From positions 18,794,001-18,858,000 of the forward strand of contig JAWQUS010000032.1 of NCBI GenBank assembly GCA_036365455.1: a DNA stretch of 64,000 nucleotides, read 5' to 3'. The stretch is from Macrosoma leucophasiata (taxonomy: Eukaryota > Arthropoda > Insecta > Lepidoptera > Hedylidae). The stretch's first letter is position 1; each line of letters opens with the position of its first letter. Below are positions 19,301-28,300 of this stretch, piece after piece. The notes under the pieces were generated by a model. That model saw only the letters and a list, made by a program, of their open reading frames with translations. It was not told the origin of the DNA and made no database searches. The position numbers and the translations under genes were made by a program.

Positions 19301-22300
19301 GGAACCCCCCTGAAGGTGTTGCGCGAGTCCCTAATAATGTGACTGAAATATAGTCTTTCCTGGTGGTAGAGCTCGAGTGACGGAGCTCCGCGGACGTAGG
19401 AACCACCGCATTACCTAATATACTTGCCGCTAAATGGTGGTGTTCAGCACTATCGTGTTCCGGTCAGGTGGTTTACGGCCCTTTAATTGCCGGCACAGAG
19501 GCATAAAACTATACTATGCCTGCGCGCTATACTAGTTAACCCGGTACCTACTAAAACCGCCCTTAATTTTTGTAGGACATAAAGTGACAAATAAAAAAAA
19601 ATACTTTTTAATAAAATATTTTGCAAAACCTAAAATATTGGTTTTACTAGAATTTGTGTCTTTCTCTATATTTAATACGTTATCTGCAACTGTTTGGTGT
19701 ACAATAAGTCACTTACTTCGGCGTTGAGAAATACAAGAGCGGCTTCCAATCATAAACATAAGCGAGAACAGCATTCATGACGCAAGAGATGATGAAGAGG
19801 ATCCCGAGGAGTGGAAGCGCGCAACGTCTCATACGTATCGTCACCAGCAACACCAGAGATGCCACTAGATACAACTGCATATCCATTGCTATGAACCTGG
19901 AAACAGAATAGGAAATAATATAACCGATTGAATAAGGATAGTAAAACCATGTTATTGGGAATGTAACTAAAACAGAAAAGCGTGTACAAAAAGAAAATAA
20001 GTCTATTCTAAGCTAATTATAGCCACGGGAGATACAGTACAGCACTGCTTTTACTTGGATTGATATCTTCAAATCTACACGCCAGCGGCGGAATCATGAC
20101 TCATGGACTTTGGTTATAAAAGCCTCGGTAACACATAATAGTAATAATAATGTCCTCAAGACCGAATTTCGGTCACGGCGGCCAATCCCAACGGAGACTA
20201 GCCAACTGCGCGGGAGATATTATAGTGCACAAGTGTATGCGCAAACACAGGTGCACTCTCTATTCCCTCACTCTCATAGTCCGGTGGGACGGCAATCCGA
20301 CACGACGGGAGAGAGATCGGGCGCAGGACCGACGGCTTTACGTGCTCTTCGAGGCACGACTAGACTCCGGGCTACTACTGGGAATTTCCGTACAGAAAAT
20401 AACAGGCTTTCCCGACCTGAGGATCAAACCCAGGACCTCAGGGTTCACCATCCCGATTGCGACCACTGAACCAACGAAGCATACAGCACTTGCTGAGTTA
20501 TGGTCAATTTGTAACAAATGTTTCTTACTTAATATCGAAAAAATATCTGTTTTTCATTGTTACAAATAAATATTTCTTTCTTTCTTTCTTAACATTGAAA
20601 TCTCTCATTTCTTCAGATTTATTTTTTTATGTTATGAAAGCGGCAAACAAGCTTGCAGTTGACATTGATGTTAAGTGATGACTGCAGCCTATAGACACCT
20701 ACACAAAGACCAGAGATCAAAATACAGATGCGTTACCACTTCTGAGGCCCTGTGCCGGAAATTACAGGAATTACAGGGCAGATATTAACTTACCATCATC
20801 GTTCAGAACAACATGTGCGGGAACATATTAATGGTTGTTAGTTTTTAAGAAGTTTTATAAATTTCTTAAAAAAAAATAATAATAAAATATGAACTGTAAG
20901 CTTCCATGCCATTAAAAAACTAGAGCAACTCACCAAGTGTGTATCATACAATTATCGTCGCCCCTTACAAAGTTGTTGATGTAAAGTGCGTGTGTCCAGA
21001 ACTTCTCTCTGCAGATGTCGCTCTCAGCGCCCACTAGTGGCGCCCACAGCGGCCCACTGCCCAGATCCCGCCACCAAGTTGCAGCGAAACCCACCATTAG
21101 TAAATGTAATGGTGTGAATCTGTTGACAAATTACAATTCATATTATTGTATTCCTAAGGTTCCGTTGATCCAACACCTCCACCAAGGCAAACTCTCAGAT
21201 CTATTTTACCTGACGATCCTGTGCAGGAAGTAGAGCGGTAGAACGGCGATGGTGTAGCCCCGGGTGCGTGACGTGAGTACACTGTAGGAGAACAGGAAGT
21301 TGGAGATGAAGACGAACGCCTGCACTATTGACGTTCCGTTGAGAATCAGCACTGACAATGGGTTAAGCCGTCCCTGTGTCAATAACATTCAATTATTTAA
21401 TTACTGAAGTAATTTTTTAATAACTCTTAGTAGAGCTCCATAGAAACAGCTCCAGATCGTAGGATCGACACTATAGATAAAATATACATAATTTTTAATT
21501 TTTTTGTTTTCAAAATTCACACATGTATTTATTTATTGATTATTTTGTTTTTGTAAAATCTACAAGGTTTTAATTTTATCCCATTTGGCCACGGAACCCT
21601 AAAAAAACAGAAGAGATAGGTACGTGCCAAAGATTAATAAAAATGAGAAAACAGAATTATAATAAAAACCCAAAAATATGTCTCATGTCCGATATAGTGG
21701 ATTCCAGTTTAGCGTTGTGGCAGGCTGGAGCCTGACTTCCCCCGAGGGTTTTCGCCTTGTCGGTCGGTGGGGGTTTAGTAGTGGGTGGTGGCTTTCCCCT
21801 CTGTCAAAGTACAAGCCCAAATGGGCCTATACCTGTCGCCTAGATGTTTAAATGTGTGCGTGAAAGTCAGTTCACTTTAATTTATTTTGTTTGTTTTTGA
21901 CGTGTCATAAGAGGTGCCTGTGACTCTAAATCAAACTGAATTAGATAATTTCATTTTAATGAAAAAAAAAACCACGTTGTCTATTAATTTTAACAAGACA
22001 ATCACTTTAATAGGGGCTAAGTCCCTACCTACTCATAGTTTTGAAGTCTTGAATTGAAGAGAACTTTCTATTCATTTCAAGATAAAAATAGTTATGTAGG
22101 TACTTCATGTATTAAACTAGAGAAAATTCTACAATTATATTTATACTTTTTTTCGTAAAATCAATAGTTTCATCCTACGACAGCCGCAAAGTCCACTCCA
22201 ACACGCGTTTTGGCGTGTGAACATTTTTATTGCGAACAGACAGACAGACAGACGTGGCGGGAGACTTTGTTTTATAATAAGTACAGATATAGAAACATAA

Positions 22301-25300
22301 TAATATATGCATAAAGTTAGGGGTATAAATGGAGATATTTATTAGAAAGATTCCCACCCTACCAGTTCGTAGGCCTGAGGGTTGCTCAAGTAGAACCTGT
22401 GCTGCGTAAGACAGGCATGCCCCAATATCACCAAGAGCAGCATAAGTACCCTGGCAAACAAATCATCATTGGTTATAAAATATTTTAAGCGTGTTAACAT
22501 TGGCAAACAAGCATTACTGAACTGCTTGGTGTTATCATCTCCTTTCCTACATCGCATGCTGAGAGAATAGCATACATGCAAACACTCACGATTCGCCGGT
22601 TACGTTTTTGGCCCATGTAACAGGTGGCGAGCCTGTTGACATCTCTGGGCACATTACCAAATTTCGAACTATTGGGAAATTTCCAGAAATGGAAAAATCC
22701 CAATAGAACCAGAGTTAAAGGACTTCACACCATTATCTCTGATAACCCCCTACCCGGGAATCGAACCCAGGACCTGAGCGTAGTAGTAGTGGCCTGCTAC
22801 CACTAGGCTACCGAGGCAGATTGAATATTATGTGAAATTGCTCAACAGTCCGATTCGCGCGTTTATTGTTGCCCAGACTGGACAAATTGGGGAACGAACA
22901 TCCCTCTGAGGTGTTCCCCAGCTCTTCAATATAAAAAAAAAAATAAAAAATAAAATACGCTTACACTCACAGCCCCACAGTAGGTATAAACCTGTGTCGT
23001 GGGTGCCGTTGTACACATACTACACATACACAAACACCCAGACCCGAAACAAATATCTATAGGCCATACAAATATTTGTTCCAGTGCGGGGATCGAACCC
23101 GCTACCCATCGAATCAAACGGTGGTTTCGCACCGCTGGACTAACCGGGTCGTCAAATATGGGATGACTTCAAAATGAATGTCAAAAGATTCCTTTAGGAT
23201 TGGCAGTGCGTTGGCCATTGCCATGATATTGCACGTTCATAAGCGATCAGTAAAAAAAAAATATTTCCGTGAGTGAAGCCCGACTAAAACCTAAAAAAAA
23301 AATGTAAGAGAAATACTAAGTAACCAACTCAGATTTTATGGATTGACTAGCTATTTCTTAAAGTATAATAAAATAATATACACCTAACGCCTTGTATCGG
23401 TGCGAGTGCTGTCAGGTGGGGGTCTCCGCCTTCATAAGTGTCTGTCAGACGTTGCCAGTTGGCGCGCACCGACCAGGCCTTCCAAAGTTTCCTGTCTAAA
23501 AAGCAATAGCAATGTTATAACTAGCAACTAACCAAATTAACATGACCCAAAAGAAATTAAAATGCTCTCTTTGGTTTAGAAGTCTCCAGGCAAAGAATAG
23601 CTTAAGCGAATTTCTAGTGGTGGTAGAGTTACAGTGTGGGCATAGGCACCACCGTATTACCTAACCCATCTACCGCTAAATGGTAGTGTTCAGCACTATC
23701 GTGTTCCGATAAGAGAAGATACATGACAACTTAGGTCGTAGGGGTGGCAACGCATCTGAATTTTGACTTCTGGTCTTTGTGTGTTTGTATATGGGCTGCA
23801 GTATTTACTAATTTTTAATGGGAATAGCATACTTGTTTGTCTCTATAATAACTTTAAAAGATTGTAACGATTCAATAATATCAACAACCAACTTACTCTT
23901 CTCAACACCGATCACATCACAGATAGTGCCAAAAACATTGGAGGTTAAAATGATTCCAATTACAATCAAGAACACTAGACGCGGGGTATCCATTATAGAA
24001 ACATCATCTTCTTTGCTCTTGCAATAATTTATTGTCTGCAATGAAGCTCGAAGACCAAAAGGTTCTAATTCGTGTTGGACGCAATTTTCAAAGCGGCTGG
24101 TGGTGTTAGAGAGGATGGACGTGTTGAGAGAGCAGCGAGAGCTGACGCAGTATCCTCGATGAAGGAGCGTGCGGTTGAAATGAAGCGGGTCTTTTGAATA
24201 TTCCTGAAATGGAAAATAAGTTACTTATAATGGCAACCCATTATACGTCCCACTGCTGGGCACGAGTCTCTCCCCTTTTTGGGGGGAGGCCTGGAGCTTA
24301 CTCCACCACGCTGCTCCAATGCGATTGGTGGAGGTGGGTGGGTTAGTGGCCTACCCGCTGTCGGATGTTTTCAATCCGCCCATAAGGCCTCCGACAAGGT
24401 TTAACGACTGGTATCTATCGATAGCAACCGGGACCGACGGCCTAACGTGTCCTCCGAAGCACGGAAACGCGCATTTAATTTGCCACTAGCGGTCACCCAT
24501 CACACTACCCGACCGCGCCCGTAGTGCTTAACCGAGTAGATCGCTTACGATCTACACCAGCCGCTGGGCCATGCGCGCTTCATAAGTTACTTAGTTCTGA
24601 TGATAGGGAAGGGTTCTAACACTGGATAATCGAAGAGGTGATATTACGTAAGGTGGTAGAAGGAAGGGCGGAGCGAACCAAATATCATCTACTATTACTT
24701 TTGGGAGAAAGAGAATTGCTGGAATTTATTTATTTTTCCCGCAAGAAACAGAAATTTGTAGCTAAAGAATAGTGTGGAATTTCAAATGTGGCCAAACCTA
24801 GCCTACCTCCTGAAAAGTACCTATTGAACAATCTTGGCGTATTGGAGGTACTCCGTAATGTTTATGAGATGTCGATACCTGAGCTCGAGAGGATAGTTGT
24901 TTTATCTCTTGAGCCGTAGTTGGTCGATATCGGCCACTAACAATATGAAATCAATTGTCATATTTTACTCGTAAGCTGACGGGTTACTTAACATTATAAG
25001 TATTGTTCTGATAAATTCCAACAAATGTGAGGAAAATAATTACGAACGAGAAAAATTGAATTGAGGGAGGCGGTTAAGCACTATTATCTTTTCTTAAGGC
25101 GGCCAAACGTAATGCTGGATGTAATCCCGCTTTGCAAGAATTAATAAAATAGTCCCGCAAAACATTGGATGCGTCTCGCATGTCCCGCATTTTTGCATTC
25201 TTGTAAAAAAGTGTCACTCTAGTGTTATATACTGTTTTAAAAATAAATGACTACAGTATGTAAGTTTTGTGTTTTTATGTAATTTTGTACCTATACTGAC

Positions 25301-28300
25301 AAAACTTCATACTAAAACTTCTACTTCGCATTCATCATATCCTATCTATCCACAAAAAGTCCCGCATGCTTTTTTCAGAAAGTTGGTCACCTTATCTCTT
25401 TTAGGTTTCATTCAGATCTCACCAGAGAGCTCAACGCCTGACGCGAATAATCTGAGGTGGAGTGTACATACTAAGGTTCAACAATATTTACTTGAATAAG
25501 ATCAAACACGGGACTGGGTTGAGAGCGAGGAGACAGGCGGAAGGTGCCGAGGCAGTAGAGGGGGTGCGGCTGCGCCAGGCACCACTCGTAGTCGTCCAGG
25601 TCATCAAGCCGTGGCAGTTGACCAAACTTTGCCTCTGGAAACAAAAAAATGCCTTATATGTGATACTATGTGTTTGTGGGTCTCTTAGAAGTATGTTATC
25701 AATACATAATATTAATATAATAAGACAGTAAAAATCGAGTGCCTGTACATTAACCCCCTTATTCATAAACGTACATTAGATACGTTTTAGCTACAGAATG
25801 CTATGTCTTTGTCAGTTGCATTGTCAAATGTGCAGGATAGAAAAAGACAAAGGAGAGATTAGCAACACTTTAGCTTAAATACGTTTATGAATACGGGGGT
25901 AAATATTTTTCCAAAAAACTGATAGGGGGCGATCAAAGATATGGAACAAAAAAAAATGTTGTCCGTCTGTCTGCCTAGTACGTTACTACTCAACGGATAT
26001 GAACGCGAATTTCCCAAGTGGATTAGGTACCTACATTAGGAGCGTTGTCAAAACTTTGTTTCGTCAAAATGTGTTAGGGGAAAAGAAGTTACTTAAGGTC
26101 AATTGAAAATTTACTTCAAGCACTGCTTCAAATTAACTAAGATGCTATAATTGTTTTTTATATTATTTCGCATTAACACATGCTTGTGAAATATATTTTT
26201 ATTTAAAGACAAATGAAAAGAAAAATTTAACTTCAGGCGAGACTCGAACTCGCGGTTACTGGGAATCTAGTCCAGCCGCTCTTCCAACCTACTACCGAGC
26301 TACCGAAGTCCTGCCCGATTTGTCAAATCTTTCCTTCATCATATTGGAACTAGCCGTGCCCGCGACTTCGTACCTACACGTGAGAAAAAATATGATTGTT
26401 CAGTATCTACCCGTACGAAGTCGTCGGTGCAGCTAGTATAAAAGTAGCCTAAGTTACTCCTTATTAAATAAGCTATCTGCCAGTGAAAGTCCCGTCAAAA
26501 TCTGAGACACTCAACTTCTATTTTTTTTAGCCGACTTCAAGAAAAGGAGGAGGTTCTCAATTCGTCCGGATCTTTTATTTTATTTAAGTGAAATTCCCGT
26601 CAAAATCGGTCCAGCCGTTCCCAAGATTAGCCCTGCCAAACAGACAGACAGACAGACAAAAATTGTAAAAAATATTGTTTTGGTATATATATGTATCTTC
26701 ACGCCAGGTCCCTAACGGGGTAGGCAGAGAGTGTAGAGCGCCAGATATCCCGGTTCTGACAAACCTCTCGTGTCTCGTATACCTTCATCATTCTCTTCAT
26801 ACATGCACGCCGATTCCTAAGACTTTTGACACCACCATCAGACAGAACTCGACCTATTTGGTCATGGTAGGTCAGTCTTGGTCTTCCTGGGCCTCTGCAA
26901 CCATCCACATTCGCATTGTATATCTGTTTAGTCATTCGCTGATTCGACATTCTTTCTATATGCCCGAACCATCGGAGCATGCCTTTTTTCATTTTTACAC
27001 CGATAGTATCATTCACACAAAGCCTCTTTCTTACATCTTCATTACGAACGCGATCGGTGAGTGATACACCGCAGATCTTGGGCAATTATGTGTGTTGTAT
27101 GTGTACAACGGTACCAACGACACAGGTTTATATCTACCGGCTGTGGGGCTGTAAGCGTATTAAAATAAAAAACAAAAAGAAAAAAAAAGACGCTAGGCCT
27201 CATCGCCGCGGAGGCCTTATAAGAGTGTGTTTTCTATGGGTCTCTTGTTTAATTTTAAGATTGAAATTGTAGATGCCTGAAATAAATGGATAGGTATTAT
27301 TATTATTTAAGGGAATGAAATATCTAAAATGAATGTCGAATGAGCGAATGACTAAATAGATATACAATGCGAATGTGGATGGTTGCAGAGGCCTAGAGAG
27401 ACCAAGATTGACCTACCATGAACAAATAGGTCAAGTTCTGTCTGATGGTGGGGTCAAAAGTTTAACTCCCTTATTCATAAACGTATTTTACTTACTTTTT
27501 CTATCCTGCACATTTGACAATGCGACTGACAAAGACAAAGCATTCTATAGCTAAAACGTATCTAATGTACGTTTATGAATAAGCGGGTTAGGAATCGGCG
27601 TGCATGTATGAAGAGAATGATGGAGGTAGATGAGGCTCGGGAGATGTGTCAGGACCGGGTTATCTGGCACTCCACACTCTCTGCCTACCCCGTTAGGGAC
27701 CTGGCGTGAAGATACATAAATATCTAAAATAAATATATGTTGTAGTTATTAATGACAACTTTTAAACGAAATTTAGTTTGAACGTATTCTTAATAGTTTA
27801 CGAGACATATTTTCAAAAACTGCTATTAAAAAGATACAACTGTCGATAAAATATTACTTACTTGCTACTACGGAGCCCTTCATGGGCGATTTCAACTCGC
27901 ACCTGACCTATTTTTATTTTTCAATTTAATGATATGTAAAACAAAATACTTTAATTTATTATTTCGTGTTCATGTTATCTTAGGTTTTTACACGCTATGA
28001 CTACGCGTGTGAATTTCAATTGCAGTACTAATACCGCAATTTTGAAAAGGTTTGTTCCGCCTCGTCACATATTTTAAGCTCCATACATGAAGTTTCGTTT
28101 CGTCACAGATGAATTTTAATAATTTTTAAAACTAGCTGTGCCCGCGACTTTGTTTGCTTGGAATAGTGACTACTTTGGACTACTGACTAGTGGAATAGTG
28201 ACTACTTTGGACTACTGACTAGTGGAATAGGGACTACTTTGGACTACTGACTAGTGGAATAGTGACTACTTTGGACTACTGACTAGTGGAATAGTGACTA

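Noticed and set aside
20110..20569. Overlapping ORFs of 119 and 139 codons
   Set aside because: They lie in a tRNA-derived SINE inside gene A intron 7, in two frames, without a domain or exon signals.
26675..27064. 129-codon plus-strand ORF
   Set aside because: It is the antisense of the F5 RTE-like fragment; the same ORF recurs at each F5 copy.
27841..27925. Possible alternative first exon of gene A (ATGAAGGGCTCCG on the minus strand)
   Set aside because: The phrase looks like a dispersed repeat and its donor phase does not suit exon 2. The true exon 1 is at 29195-29255.
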